From: JACKIC01 sp964543795
Lineage (GTDB): Bacteria > Planctomycetota > UBA1135 > UBA2386
Direction: 5' to 3'
Length of the DNA stretch: 64,000 nt
NCBI GenBank assembly: GCA_964543795.1
Contig: CAZIZN010000006.1
Span: 124,001 to 188,000 of the forward strand
Part shown: positions 19,140-28,402 of the stretch, one piece after another
Layout of the letters: every line of letters begins with the position of its first letter
Position numbering within the stretch: the stretch's first letter is position 1
The notes under the pieces: generated by a model
What the model saw: only the letters and a program-made list of their open reading frames with translations
Told to the model about the DNA's origin: nothing
The model's database searches: none
Program-made: the position numbers and the translations under genes

Positions 19140-20033
19140 TCACTCCTCCTTCTTGCCGCCCGCCGACGCCGCCTCGACCAGGGCCGCGAGTTCGTGTTCG
19201 GCGCCGGCGGCCTCGACGAACTGTTCGAACGTCCACGAGCGCCGCTCGAGTTCGTGCTCGTCGGGCAGCCGCGCGGCGAGGTGCGGCCGCAGCTGGAAGC
19301 AGAGGTAGGCCACCCCGAGCCGGGTCGCGTGCAGCCGGTCCTCCTGCAGCAGGGCACCCGGGGCCGTCGGCAGCGGCCCGGCCGCGAGCGGCAGGTCCAA
19401 CCCCTTCTGCTTCATGTCGGCCACGAGCCCGGACAGCGGCACGAGCCGCAGTTTCGGGTGCTTCGCCACGAAGGTGCGCAGCTGTTCGTCGAGCGCGGCG
19501 AGCACCTTGGGGCTCGGGACCTGGCGCGGATTCAGCATGCGCTGTGCTGCCCCCGTCATGTCCGGAAGATCGCCGAGCAGCACCGGCAGATCGAGGTCCG
19601 CGAGCATCTGCAGCCCCTTCCGCAGACGCGCGCTGCGCTCCTGCTGCTCCTGGTCGCCGACGTAGCCGTAGGCGAACCAGAACGGGAAGTCGACGGCGAG
19701 CACGACGTCGGGCTTGCGCTTCTTGAGCAGCGCGATCTGCCGCTCGCCGACTTCGAACGGCTCCCGGAACATCGCGCACATGTCGAGGGCCGGGTGCATG
19801 CTGACCGTTCCGAGGTCGCCGCAGAAGGCCCGGAAGACCGTCTGCAGCGGCACCGAGTCGCCCTGCTTCGTGGCGCCGAACAGCGGGCCGTCCTCGAAGC
19901 CCGCGCTGACGCTGGCGCCGATGATGTGGATGCGGACCGGTGCTGGCGCCGGTGCGGCCGTGGTCCCGGTCGGCCCCTGGGCCGGCGACACGGCGAGCGC
20001 CAGCAGCAGGGCGGCGAGTGCGTGTACCTTCAT
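19140..20033 (-). CDS. Secreted SGNH/GDSL-like hydrolase
   Basis: 297 residues from ATG 20033 (MKVHALAALLLALAVSP signal peptide). Block I reads IIGASVSAGFEDG, with Ser in place of the classical GDS Ser, and a late block V DRLHATRLG supplies the Asp-x-x-His pair. The intermediate Gly and Asn blocks are less clear. The family acts on esters of sugars or lipids outside the cytoplasm. It is followed immediately by the Cys/His-rich membrane protein, suggesting a two-gene unit. Confidence 0.7.
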   Translation of the reverse strand: MKVHALAALLLALAVSPAQGPTGTTAAPAPAPVRIHIIGASVSAGFEDGPLFGATKQGDSVPLQTVFRAFCGDLGTVSMHPALDMCAMFREPFEVGERQIALLKKRKPDVVLAVDFPFWFAYGYVGDQEQQERSARLRKGLQMLADLDLPVLLGDLPDMTGAAQRMLNPRQVPSPKVLAALDEQLRTFVAKHPKLRLVPLSGLVADMKQKGLDLPLAAGPLPTAPGALLQEDRLHATRLGVAYLCFQLRPHLAARLPDEHELERRSWTFEQFVEAAGAEHELAALVEAASAGGKKEE

Positions 20034-20187
20034 GGCCCGCACTGTCGCGGCCGGGCCAGAGCCCCGCAAGTCCCGCGCGGGTCGCGGGGGCCAGCGATCG
20101 GCGGCGGAGCCACCCGCGCACGCGAACCGTCGCGGCCCCGGCCGCGTCGAGGCCGCGGGGGCACGCCGCACCCCGCGTTCCAGGAGC

Positions 20188-22968
20188 TCAGCGCAGCGCG
20201 TCGCGCACGAGGTCGTGCACCTCGCGGCGCACGGCGTTGATCTTGTTGTTGACGCGCGTCGGGTGCACCCGGTTCGTCAGCAGCACGACGCAGACGTCGT
20301 GCGCGGGGTCGCAGAGCAGCGAGGTGCCGGTGAACCCCGTGTGACCGAAACTGCCCGGCGCGACCGCGCTGCCGGCCCACGAGCCGGACGACGGCAGCTG
20401 GAAGCCGAGCCCGCGCGAAACGTCCCCCGGTACGAGGCCGGCGGGCCGGGTCGCCGCGTCGACGAGGTCCCGCGGCAACCAGCCGCGGCCGCCGCCGAGC
20501 ATCGCCACGCCGAACGCGAGCACGTCCCGCCCGGTCGCGAACAGGCCCGCATGGCCCGACACGCCGCCCATCGCGAACGCGTTCTCGTCGTGCACGAGCC
20601 CGCGCACGATGCCGCCGCGCGCCTCGTCGCGTTCGGTCGGCGCAGCGGCCGCGAGTGCGGAGCCCGCGGTCGGCACGAAGGTGGCGCCGCCGAGCTGCAG
20701 CGGCCGCTGCACCTCTTCGGCGACGAACTGCTCGAACGGCTGCCCGCTCGCCGCCTCGACGACCGCCATCAGCAGGACGAAGCCGAGGTCGCTGTAGGTC
20801 GTGGCGGTGCCGGGCTCGTACATCAGCCCCTCGCGGGCCGCCGCGGCGACGATCGCGTCCTTGCCCGACAGCGTGCGGTAGTAGCGCTCGTAGGCCGGCA
20901 GGCCACCGCAGTGCGCGAGCAGGTGCCGCAGCGTGACCTTCTCCTTGCCCGTGCCGACGAACGCGGGCACCCACCGCTGCACGGGGTCGTCGAGTGTCAG
21001 CTCGCCGGCGGCGGCGAGCCGCAGGACGGCGCCCGTGGTCGCCAGGACCTTGGTCAGCGACGCGAGATCGAACGGCGTCGCGGTCGTCACGGCGGGCGCC
21101 GCCGGGTCGTAGTCGACGCGACCGGCCGCGACCTCGGCGACCGTCCGGCCGTGTCGCGCGACGAGGCACACGGCACCGGGGAACGCTCCGTCCGCGACCG
21201 CGGCCGCGAGGCGCCGTTCGAGCAGCAGCGGCAGGTCGGCGGCGACGTCGGCAGCGACCGGGTCGCCGCGCGGCACGTCGACGCCCCCGGCATACATCGA
21301 CAGCCCCGCACCGGCGGGCGCGACACCCGGGATCGACACGGGCAGACGCCCGACGAGCGGGCTGCCGCCGCAGAGAGCCGACGCCGCAGCCGACTCGGTC
21401 GGGGGCGTCGCCACGTAGGCGGCCACGTAGGTGTCGATGGCGGGCACCTGCCGGATCACGTAGGGGCTGCCGAACGACACCGCGACGACGCGCTGTTCTT
21501 CGCGCAGCGCCGCGACCAGCGGCCGCAGCGACGGCGGCAGGCCGATCGCACCCTCGTATTCCCGCACCTTGACGTGCAGCGCCAGCACGACGGTCTGCGC
21601 GCGCGCCACGTCGGCGACGATGCGGGCCAGCTCCTCGGGCGGCGTCTCGCCCGACGCGGTGTGTTCCGTGCCGACGACGCCGCGCAGGCCCGCCGCGAAC
21701 GTCCGGCCGGCGCCGCCGTCCTGCCGGTCGAACACGTGCACGAGCAGGGTCTCGTTCCTGGCCTCTTGCGACAGCGGCAGGTTGCCGCCGCGATCCTGCA
21801 CGAGCGTGAGGCCGCGGCCCGCGATCGCCGCCGCGACCTCCATCGACGCGTCGGTGCGCATCCGGCTCCGCCAGTCGGGATCGGGGCGCCCGCCGCCGCC
21901 GAGCAGACCGACCTTCGCCTTCGTGCCGAGGATGGCGCGCACGGCGTCGTCGAGGCGCACCATCGGCACGCGGCCCTCCTGCACCGCCGCGACCACGGCG
22001 GCGCGGGCGGCGATGGGGTCCGGCGGCATGAGCAGCACGTCGGCGCCCGCGAGCAGGGCGCGCACCGCGACCTCGCCGGGCGGGAACGCGTTCTTGACGC
22101 CGCCCATCTCGAGCGCATCGGTGACCACGAGACCCCGGAAGCCGAGTTCGACGCGCAGCACGTCGTGCAGGATCCGGCGGCTCAGCGTGGCGGGCACGCC
22201 GGGCTCCTCGCCGAGCCCCGGCACCGCGAGATGGCCCGTCATCACCGACTCGAGACCCTCCTGGGCTGCGACCGCGAACGGGAACAGCTCCACGGCCCGC
22301 AGGCGTGCGCCGTCGCCGGGCACCGTCGGCAGTTCGAGGTGCGAGTCGCTGTCGACGTCGCCGTGGCCCGGGAAGTGTTTGCCGCAGGCGATCAGCCCCG
22401 CGCTGCGTACCCCGCGCGCGAACGCCGCGCCCAGCTTCGCGACGAGCCGCGGGTCCTCGCCGAAGCTGCGTACGTTGATGATCGGGTTCGCCGGGTTGCT
22501 GTTGACGTCGAGCACCGGCGCGAACACCCAGTGGAAGCCGAGCGCCTTCGCTTCCCCGGCCGTGACGCGCCCCATCGCCTCGGCGAGCCGCGCGCTGCCC
22601 GTGGCCCCCACGAGCATCTGGTTGCCGAGCTCCGAGGCGCCCGTGAGCCGGAACCAGACTCCCCCCTCGAAGTCGCCCGCGAGCAACAGCGGCACCTTCG
22701 CCGCAGCCTGCAGGCGCGGCACCAGCGCCGCCGCGTCGTCGACCGTGCCGAGGCTCAGGATCACCCCGCCGAGTCCGGCCTCCTGCACCCAGCGCAGCAT
22801 GCGCGCGTGGTTGTCCTGTTCGCCGCTGCCCTCGGCGCGCGACAGGCTCCACGACATGAACAACTGGCCGGCCTTCTGCCCGACCGTGAGCTGCGACAGC
22901 AGCGTCTCGACCGGATCCTGGGCGGCGGCGGTGGCGGAGATCAAGGCGATGGTCAGGCAGCGGCGCAC
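20188..22968 (-). CDS. GH3 beta-N-acetylhexosaminidase fused to serine beta-lactamase-like domain
   Basis: About 926 residues from GTG 22968 (signal peptide VRRCLTIALISATAAAQ); a GTG at 23025 is the alternative. The N-terminal domain is a NagZ-like GH3: GDFEGGVWFRL, GKHFPGHGDVDSDSH (about 193-207, His/Asp dyad loop) and VVTDALEMGG with the Asp nucleophile (about 285). The C-terminal domain (about 560-926) is a class C beta-lactamase/DD-peptidase-like fold with SLTK (SxxK, about 634) and YSD (about 725). It is predicted to be exported, so it could release GlcNAc from peptidoglycan or muropeptides and also act on peptides or esters. It heads the recycling cluster with nagB and murQ. Confidence 0.88.
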   Translation of the reverse strand: MRRCLTIALISATAAAQDPVETLLSQLTVGQKAGQLFMSWSLSRAEGSGEQDNHARMLRWVQEAGLGGVILSLGTVDDAAALVPRLQAAAKVPLLLAGDFEGGVWFRLTGASELGNQMLVGATGSARLAEAMGRVTAGEAKALGFHWVFAPVLDVNSNPANPIINVRSFGEDPRLVAKLGAAFARGVRSAGLIACGKHFPGHGDVDSDSHLELPTVPGDGARLRAVELFPFAVAAQEGLESVMTGHLAVPGLGEEPGVPATLSRRILHDVLRVELGFRGLVVTDALEMGGVKNAFPPGEVAVRALLAGADVLLMPPDPIAARAAVVAAVQEGRVPMVRLDDAVRAILGTKAKVGLLGGGGRPDPDWRSRMRTDASMEVAAAIAGRGLTLVQDRGGNLPLSQEARNETLLVHVFDRQDGGAGRTFAAGLRGVVGTEHTASGETPPEELARIVADVARAQTVVLALHVKVREYEGAIGLPPSLRPLVAALREEQRVVAVSFGSPYVIRQVPAIDTYVAAYVATPPTESAAASALCGGSPLVGRLPVSIPGVAPAGAGLSMYAGGVDVPRGDPVAADVAADLPLLLERRLAAAVADGAFPGAVCLVARHGRTVAEVAAGRVDYDPAAPAVTTATPFDLASLTKVLATTGAVLRLAAAGELTLDDPVQRWVPAFVGTGKEKVTLRHLLAHCGGLPAYERYYRTLSGKDAIVAAAAREGLMYEPGTATTYSDLGFVLLMAVVEAASGQPFEQFVAEEVQRPLQLGGATFVPTAGSALAAAAPTERDEARGGIVRGLVHDENAFAMGGVSGHAGLFATGRDVLAFGVAMLGGGRGWLPRDLVDAATRPAGLVPGDVSRGLGFQLPSSGSWAGSAVAPGSFGHTGFTGTSLLCDPAHDVCVVLLTNRVHPTRVNNKINAVRREVHDLVRDALR

Positions 22969-22971
22969 CCG

Positions 22972-23014
22972 CGAATGCTTGCGTACCGGACCGGGTTCGT
23001 CCAACAACCCTTGC
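22972..23014 (-). repeat. 45-bp dispersed repeat, degenerate copy A
   Basis: Located between nagB and the GH3 gene. On the minus strand it reads GGACGAACCCGGTCCGGTAC with flanks that align with the other four copies. It is the most diverged copy. Confidence 0.5.
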
Positions 23015-23044
23015 CGCGGCGGCACCCGCCCACCCGTTCGCGCG

Positions 23045-23779
23045 TCAGAGACCGGCGGCCGCGGCGCGGTCGAGCAGCAAGAGCACGTCGGGGTGCCGCC
23101 GCAGGACCGAAGCCGGACAGGCGGTCGTCTCCGGGCCCTGCAGCATCGCCGCCACGGCGGCCGCCTTCGCCGGGCCGAAGGCGCACAGCACGAGGCGCCG
23201 CGCGGCGAGGATCGTGGCGAGGCCCGAGGTCACTGCGTGGCGAGGCGGCTCCTCGGGCGCGAACCGCTGGCGCGCGTCGTCGCGCGTCGTCTCGGCGAGC
23301 TTCGTCACGTGGAACCCGGACTCGAACGGCGTGCCGGGCTCGTTGAAGGCGAGGTGGCCGTTGCGGCCGATGCCGAGGAACTGCAGCTGCACGCCGCCGG
23401 CCCGCGCCAGCCGTTCGGCGTGCGCCGCCAGCCCGGCCGCGCCGCCGTCGTGCGGCACCGGGAAGAACGTGCCGGCCGCGAGCATGCGCGAGAGCGGCGG
23501 ACACGCCTCTGCGAGTTCGTGCACCATGCCGCCGCGCCGGTCCGGAGGGAACCCGAGGTACTCGTCGAGGTGGGTCGCGAGGAACGCCCCGACGTCGACG
23601 CGGCCACCGTCGAGTTCGCCCGCCAGCGCCGACAACATCGCGGTGTAGGTCCCGCCGGTGGCGAAGCCGATCAGCGGGCGCACGACGTCGGCGATCGTGC
23701 GGCGGATCTCGTCGAGCAGCAGCGGCACCGCGTCGGCGGCGGCCGGCAGGGTGCGCAGTTGGAGGCCGGGGGCGGGCAT
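23045..23779 (-). CDS. nagB: Glucosamine-6-phosphate deaminase
   Basis: 244 residues from ATG 23779; TTG 23818 would add 13 residues. Family signatures: PLIGFATGGTYTAM (phosphate loop), THLDEYLGF (catalytic Asp) and FLGIGRNGHLAFNEPG. It converts glucosamine-6-phosphate to fructose-6-phosphate and ammonia in the cytoplasm. It belongs to the minus-strand recycling set behind the gluconolactonase. NagA (deacetylase), the usual previous step, is not in the window. Confidence 0.92.
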   Translation of the reverse strand: MPAPGLQLRTLPAAADAVPLLLDEIRRTIADVVRPLIGFATGGTYTAMLSALAGELDGGRVDVGAFLATHLDEYLGFPPDRRGGMVHELAEACPPLSRMLAAGTFFPVPHDGGAAGLAAHAERLARAGGVQLQFLGIGRNGHLAFNEPGTPFESGFHVTKLAETTRDDARQRFAPEEPPRHAVTSGLATILAARRLVLCAFGPAKAAAVAAMLQGPETTACPASVLRRHPDVLLLLDRAAAAGL

Positions 23780-23822
23780 GCGGGCGCCCACTGTGCGGAG
23801 CGCTTCGGGCCCGGGCAAGCGG

Positions 23823-24785
23823 CTACTTCTTCGCCGGCGCGTCCGCCGGTGCGCCGACCGGTGCGGGCGCCGGTGCGGGCGGCGGTGGCATCGCCGCGCC
23901 CTGCACGCGCATCGGGATGCGGTAGAGGTGCGTGCGCGCGGTGACGAACAGATCGGTGCCGTCCGGACCGCCGAACGCGCAGTTCGTCGGGATCTGCCCG
24001 AGTCCGATGCGGGCGAGGCGCTTGCCCGCGGGCGAGTACACGATGACGCCGTCGCGCTGCGTCGTGTAGAGGTTGCCCTCGGCGTCGCAGCGCATGCCGT
24101 CCGAGCCGCCGGCGATCCAGAACGCCGCCTCGCCGAGTGTGCCGTCGGCCCGCACGTCGAACGCGCCGATGCGCTGGCCCTTGCCGCTGTCCGCGACGTA
24201 GAGCCGCTTGTGGTCGGGCGAGAAGCACAGGCCGTTGGGCTGGTCGAACTCCCGCTGCACGACCGTCAGCGCGCCGCCCGCCGGATCGAGCCGGTAGACG
24301 AAGTTGCCGGGCTGTTCGCGCGCGCGCTTGCCCAGGCCGTAGGTCGGGTCCGTGAACCAGATCGTGCCGTCGGCGCGCACGACCACGTCGTTCGGCGAGT
24401 TGAGCGGCTTGCCGTCGAACGCCGCCGCGAGCACCGTGAGCGCCCCGTCCGCCTCGTGCCGCACGAGGTTGCGCGCGCCGTGCTGGCAGCTCAGCAACCG
24501 ACCTTCGCGATCGAGCGTGTTGCCGTTCGCGCCCGCGCTGGCCTTCCAGGTCCTGGTGCCGTCCTTCGCCGTCCAACGCAGCCAGCGGTTCGCCGGGATG
24601 TCGCTGAACAGCAGCGCGTCCGCCTCGACGAGCCACACCGGGCCTTCGCAGAACTGCAGGTCGGCCGCGAGGGTCTCGACCCCGGCACCCTCGGCGAACA
24701 GTTCCTTCGCCGCGGGATCGAGGATCGAGACCTGCGCCGGCAGCGCGGCTCCGAGACAGACGACGACGCAGAGGCACGTTCTCAT
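23823..24785 (-). CDS. Secreted SMP-30/gluconolactonase-like protein
   Basis: 320 residues from ATG 24785, with AAGG before it and the upstream stop two bases away. It has a signal peptide (MRTCLCVVVCLGAALPAQ) and a six-bladed beta-propeller of the SMP-30/Gnl family: Glu in QFCEGPVWL, NSPNDVVVRADGTIWFTDP (Asn/Asp metal ligands) and YVADSGKG. Such enzymes open sugar lactones using Ca2+ or Zn2+. The Pro/Ala-rich tail is low complexity. The role in amino-sugar recycling is unclear. Confidence 0.85.
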   Translation of the reverse strand: MRTCLCVVVCLGAALPAQVSILDPAAKELFAEGAGVETLAADLQFCEGPVWLVEADALLFSDIPANRWLRWTAKDGTRTWKASAGANGNTLDREGRLLSCQHGARNLVRHEADGALTVLAAAFDGKPLNSPNDVVVRADGTIWFTDPTYGLGKRAREQPGNFVYRLDPAGGALTVVQREFDQPNGLCFSPDHKRLYVADSGKGQRIGAFDVRADGTLGEAAFWIAGGSDGMRCDAEGNLYTTQRDGVIVYSPAGKRLARIGLGQIPTNCAFGGPDGTDLFVTARTHLYRIPMRVQGAAMPPPPAPAPAPVGAPADAPAKK

Positions 24786-24787
24786 GG

Positions 24788-25963
24788 TCACACCTTCCAG
24801 ACGATGCCGCGCCGGAACAGCGCGGCGAGCACGAAGTACCAGGCCACGATCCACAGTACGGCGAACGACAGCGAAGCGAGCTTCGGGTCGCCGATCGGCA
24901 GCAGCACCGTGCGGAAGAACCACTCCTTGACCGCGACGTCCCTGCCGTCCACGGCGACGGTCCACAGCGAGCCCGTGATGCGGCCGAGGAGTCCGCTGCC
25001 CACGAACACGAGCAGCGCGTTCTGGCCGTAGACCTGCAACGGGTGCGCCAACCGGCGCCAGCCGCGCACGTCGAACGCCCACTGGCAGACGCCGAGCGCC
25101 GCCATCGCGATGCCGCCGGTCCAGACCGCGTAGCTGCTGGTCCACAGCGGCTTGTTCAGCGGCAGCGCCAACGACCACACCCAGCCCAGCGCCATCAGCA
25201 CGGCACCCGCGCCGACGAGCAGCAGGACCTTGCGTTCGCCGCTGCGCGGCGAGACCAGCACGCGCCCGGCCTCCACGCCGAGAAGGCACGTCGCGACGGC
25301 CGGGATGGTGCTGAGCAGGCCCTCGGGGTCGTACTGCCCCTTCACCCAGATGTGGTCGCCGAACACCAGCCGGTCGAGCCAGCCCTGCAGCGTCGTCATC
25401 GGCCCGGCGAGATCCGGGGCGCCGACGCCCGGCACGGGCACGAGGGTCACGATCGCCCAGTAGCCGAGCAGACAGGCCGCGAGCAAGGTGCGCTGCGTTC
25501 TGGCGGTGGTCGCAAGGAACAGCACCGCGGCGACCCCGTAGCAGACGCCGATGCGCTGCAACACGCCGGGGAATCGCGTGCGCAGCAGCGGGTCGAAGAG
25601 ATCTCGGCCCTCGACGAAGGTCACCAGCGGGAACGCCGACAGGAACATGCCGAGCAGCACGAGCATCAGCACGCGCCGGCCGATCTTCTGCATCAGCGGC
25701 CCGCGCGGCGCGCCGGCGGCGACCTGCCTGCCGAGCGCCGGGACGATCGCCACGCCGGCGCAGAACAGGAACGTCGGGAAGACGAGGTCCGTGAACGTAC
25801 AGCCGTGCCACTCGGCGTGGCGCAGCGGCGCGTATTGGTACTGAGCACCCCAGCGGCCCGGGTTGTTGACGAGGATCATCGCCGCGATCGAGAGCCCTCG
25901 CAGGGCGTCGAGGCCGATCCATCGGCTGGCCGCGGGAGACGGCGGTGCGGCGGGCCCGCTCAC
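24788..25963 (-). CDS. DUF5009/HGSNAT-like membrane acyltransferase (NagX-like)
   Basis: 391 residues from GTG 25963, overlapping the murQ stop (GTGA). About ten transmembrane helices. The N-terminal signature RWIGLDALRGLSIAAMILVN, followed by LVFPTFLFCAGVAI, marks the family of human heparan-alpha-glucosaminide N-acetyltransferase and bacterial NagX-like proteins found in GlcNAc gene sets. Known relatives move an acetyl group across the membrane onto glucosamine. Here it may re-acetylate or handle amino sugars; this is inferred from context only. Confidence 0.82.
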   Translation of the reverse strand: MSGPAAPPSPAASRWIGLDALRGLSIAAMILVNNPGRWGAQYQYAPLRHAEWHGCTFTDLVFPTFLFCAGVAIVPALGRQVAAGAPRGPLMQKIGRRVLMLVLLGMFLSAFPLVTFVEGRDLFDPLLRTRFPGVLQRIGVCYGVAAVLFLATTARTQRTLLAACLLGYWAIVTLVPVPGVGAPDLAGPMTTLQGWLDRLVFGDHIWVKGQYDPEGLLSTIPAVATCLLGVEAGRVLVSPRSGERKVLLLVGAGAVLMALGWVWSLALPLNKPLWTSSYAVWTGGIAMAALGVCQWAFDVRGWRRLAHPLQVYGQNALLVFVGSGLLGRITGSLWTVAVDGRDVAVKEWFFRTVLLPIGDPKLASLSFAVLWIVAWYFVLAALFRRGIVWKV

Positions 25964-26871
25964 GACAGCGGTGCCGCGAGCGCTGCCCGCACGCTGCCTT
26001 CGCAGTGGAACAGCAACGTGCGTGCCCGCGCCGCGTCGACGACCTTCTGCAGCGCGACGATCGCCGTCTTCACCTCGCCGTCGCACTCCCGCAGCACACG
26101 CTCCGCCGTGGCCGCATCGCAGCCGGCCGCCTGCTGCACGATGCGCTGGCTGCGCGCGACGAGCTTCTGGTTGGTCGCCTGCAGATCGACCATCAGGTTG
26201 CCGTAGACCTTGTGCAGGCGCACGAACGCGCCGGTGCTCAGCATGTTGAGCACCATCTTGGTGGCGGTGCCCGCCTTGAGGCGCGTGCTGCCGGTCAGGA
26301 CCTCCGGGCCGGTGACCACCTCGATGGGCAGCTCCGCCGCGGCCGCGACCGCGCTGCCGGCGTTGCAGACCACCGCCACGGTGAGCGCGCGGCACTGCCG
26401 CGCGAAGCGCAGCGCCCCCACGACGTAGGGCGTGCGGCCGCTCGCGGCGATGCCGACGACGGCGTCCTTGGGCCCGAGATCGAGGCGGCGCAGATCGTCG
26501 GCGCCCTGGGCTTCGCTGTCCTCGGCGCCTTCGACGGCCTTCGCGAACGCGCCGGGACCACCGGCGATCAGGCCGACCACCTGCTGCGGATCCGCCGAGA
26601 AGGTCGGCGGGCACTCGACGGCGTCGAGCACGCCGAGCCGGCCCGAGGTGCCGGCCCCGCAGTAGATCAGCCGGCCGCCCTTGCGCATGCGTTCGGCGAT
26701 CGCGTCGACCGCGCCGGCGATGGCGCCCAGCTGCAGGCGCACGGCGTCGGCCACGGCGCGGTCCTCGTCGTTCATCGCCTGCACGAGGTCTTGCGTCGAC
26801 ATCGCGTCGAGGTCGGTGGTGCGCGGATTGCGCGCCTCCGTGGTGAGCGCCGTGAGATCCGGTTTGGTCAT
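25960..26871 (-). CDS. murQ: N-acetylmuramic acid 6-phosphate etherase
   Basis: 303 residues from ATG 26871 (MTKPDLTALTTEARN). SIS-domain signatures: GRLIYCGAGTSGRLGVLDA, ECPPTFSADPQ and AASGRTPYVVGA. The enzyme cleaves the lactyl ether of MurNAc-6-phosphate to give GlcNAc-6-phosphate and D-lactate. A TATACT hexamer lies 15-20 bases upstream of the ATG. It leads the minus-strand recycling operon. Confidence 0.95.
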   Translation of the reverse strand: MTKPDLTALTTEARNPRTTDLDAMSTQDLVQAMNDEDRAVADAVRLQLGAIAGAVDAIAERMRKGGRLIYCGAGTSGRLGVLDAVECPPTFSADPQQVVGLIAGGPGAFAKAVEGAEDSEAQGADDLRRLDLGPKDAVVGIAASGRTPYVVGALRFARQCRALTVAVVCNAGSAVAAAAELPIEVVTGPEVLTGSTRLKAGTATKMVLNMLSTGAFVRLHKVYGNLMVDLQATNQKLVARSQRIVQQAAGCDAATAERVLRECDGEVKTAIVALQKVVDAARARTLLFHCEGSVRAALAAPLS

Positions 26872-26914
26872 GGCTCTGCAGGCCAGTATAGACGCGCGCC
26901 CCACCGCCCCGGCC
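26872..26914. promoter_or_regulatory. Short divergent promoter between murQ and symporter
   Basis: Only 43 bp separate the two start codons. On the minus strand it holds TATACT, a good -10 candidate for murQ; the plus strand reads TATAGA at nearly the same place. No clear -35 or operator palindrome is visible. Confidence 0.35.
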
Positions 26915-28402
26915 ATGACCATCGGTTCCGTCGACCTCGCGATCCTGATCGTCTACATGGCGGGGACGATCGCGTTCGGGCTGCGCATGAGCCGCGGCCA
27001 GAAGTCGGCGAGCGACTACCTGCTCGGCGGCCGCAACCTGCCCTGGTGGGCGCTGCTGCTGTCGATCGTCGCGACCGAGACCAGCACCGCGACGTTCCTC
27101 AGCGTGCCCGGCATCGCCTTCGGCCGGGGCGATCTGACCTACCTGCAGCTCCCGCTGGGCTACCTCGTCGGTCGCACGATCGCCGCCGCGGTGCTGCTGC
27201 CGTCGTACTTCCAGGGCCGGCTGTTCACCGCCTACGACGTCCTGCGCGAACGCAGCGGACCGGCCGTGCGCACGCTCGCGAGCGGCCTGTTCCTCGTCAC
27301 GCGCACGCTGGCCGACGGACTGCGCCTCTACCTCGCCGCCTTCGTGCTGCAGATCATGCTCGACTGGCCGCTCGAGCTGGCCGTCGCGGTCACCGCCGCG
27401 ATCACCGTCGTCTACACGGTGCTCGGCGGCATCAAGGCCGTGGTCTGGACCGACGTGATCCAGTTCGTCGTCTACATGCTCGGCGGACTCGTGGCGCTGT
27501 GCGTGCTGCACGGCGAACTCGCCGACGGTCTCGGCGGCATGTGGCGTGCGGCCGTCGCGGACGAACGGTTCGTCGTCTTCGACTTCGGCGGCGGCCTGCT
27601 CGCCGACGGCGGCTGGGCGGCGTTGTTCGCCAGCCCCTACACGTTCTGGGCCGGCCTGCTCGGCGGCGCCGTGCTGTCGATCGGCAGCCACGGCGTCGAC
27701 CAGATCATCGTGCAGCGCTACCTGAGCGCCAGGAGCCTCGGCGACGCGCAGAAGGCCCTGCTGTGGAGCGGCCCCCTCGTGCTGGTGCAGTTCGGGTTCT
27801 TCCTGCTGCTCGGTCTGGCGCTGGCCGCGTACTACGCAGCGCACCCGCCCGACACGGCCTTCACGAAGGGCGACCAGGTGTTCGCGCACTTCATCGTGCA
27901 CCACCTGCCGACGGGCTTCGTCGGCATCGTGCTCGGCGCCGTGTTCTCGGCGGCGATGTCGACGCTGTCGAGTTCGTTGTCGGCGTCGGCGTCGGCGCTC
28001 GTCAACGACTTCCTGCTGCCGGCGACCGGCCGCTCGACCGACTCGCGGTGGGCGCTGCGGGCCGCCAAAGGCGCCACGATGCTGTTCGCGGGCCTGCAGG
28101 TCGGCGTCGCCGTGAGCGGCCTCGGCGAACGCGACAGCGTCGTCAACCAGGTGCTCGGCATCGCCACGATCACCACCGGCGTGATCCTCGGCCTGTTCGT
28201 GCTGGCGCTGCGCGAGAGGCGCTCGCCGAACGCGTCGCTGCTCGGCCTCGTCGCCGGCCTCTTCGCGACCGCGATCGTGCTGTTCGTGCTGCCGCGGTGC
28301 GGCATCCCGCTCGGCTGGCCGTGGCACGGCCTCGTCAGTTGCGGCGCCACGGTGCTCGCCGGCACGGTCGCCGCCCGTCTCGTCCCCCTGCGCACGCCAT
28401 GA
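26915..28402 (+). CDS. Sodium:solute symporter (SSS family)
   Basis: 495 residues from ATG 26915 with about 13 predicted helices. Family features: YLLGGRNLPWWALLLSIVAT near the N-terminus, TVLGGIKAVVWTDVIQF and SAAMSTLSSSLSASASALVN. It imports a solute with Na+. Coupling to namZ (ATGA) and divergence from murQ make a MurNAc, GlcNAc or muropeptide substrate likely, replacing the PTS permease MurP of other bacteria. A sugar kinase would then be needed, and none is seen here. Confidence 0.9.
   Translation: MTIGSVDLAILIVYMAGTIAFGLRMSRGQKSASDYLLGGRNLPWWALLLSIVATETSTATFLSVPGIAFGRGDLTYLQLPLGYLVGRTIAAAVLLPSYFQGRLFTAYDVLRERSGPAVRTLASGLFLVTRTLADGLRLYLAAFVLQIMLDWPLELAVAVTAAITVVYTVLGGIKAVVWTDVIQFVVYMLGGLVALCVLHGELADGLGGMWRAAVADERFVVFDFGGGLLADGGWAALFASPYTFWAGLLGGAVLSIGSHGVDQIIVQRYLSARSLGDAQKALLWSGPLVLVQFGFFLLLGLALAAYYAAHPPDTAFTKGDQVFAHFIVHHLPTGFVGIVLGAVFSAAMSTLSSSLSASASALVNDFLLPATGRSTDSRWALRAAKGATMLFAGLQVGVAVSGLGERDSVVNQVLGIATITTGVILGLFVLALRERRSPNASLLGLVAGLFATAIVLFVLPRCGIPLGWPWHGLVSCGATVLAGTVAARLVPLRTP

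Noticed and set aside
16649..19357. 902-residue minus-strand open frame
   Set aside because: Antisense to ftsY and the O-antigen-ligase-like gene; rich in Arg/Gln/Gly low complexity with no motif. A shadow of GC3-biased coding on the other strand.
19714..23346. 1210-residue plus-strand open frame
   Set aside because: Antisense to the SGNH and GH3-beta-lactamase genes, both of which have clear motifs; the frame is Arg/Ala-rich with no domain.
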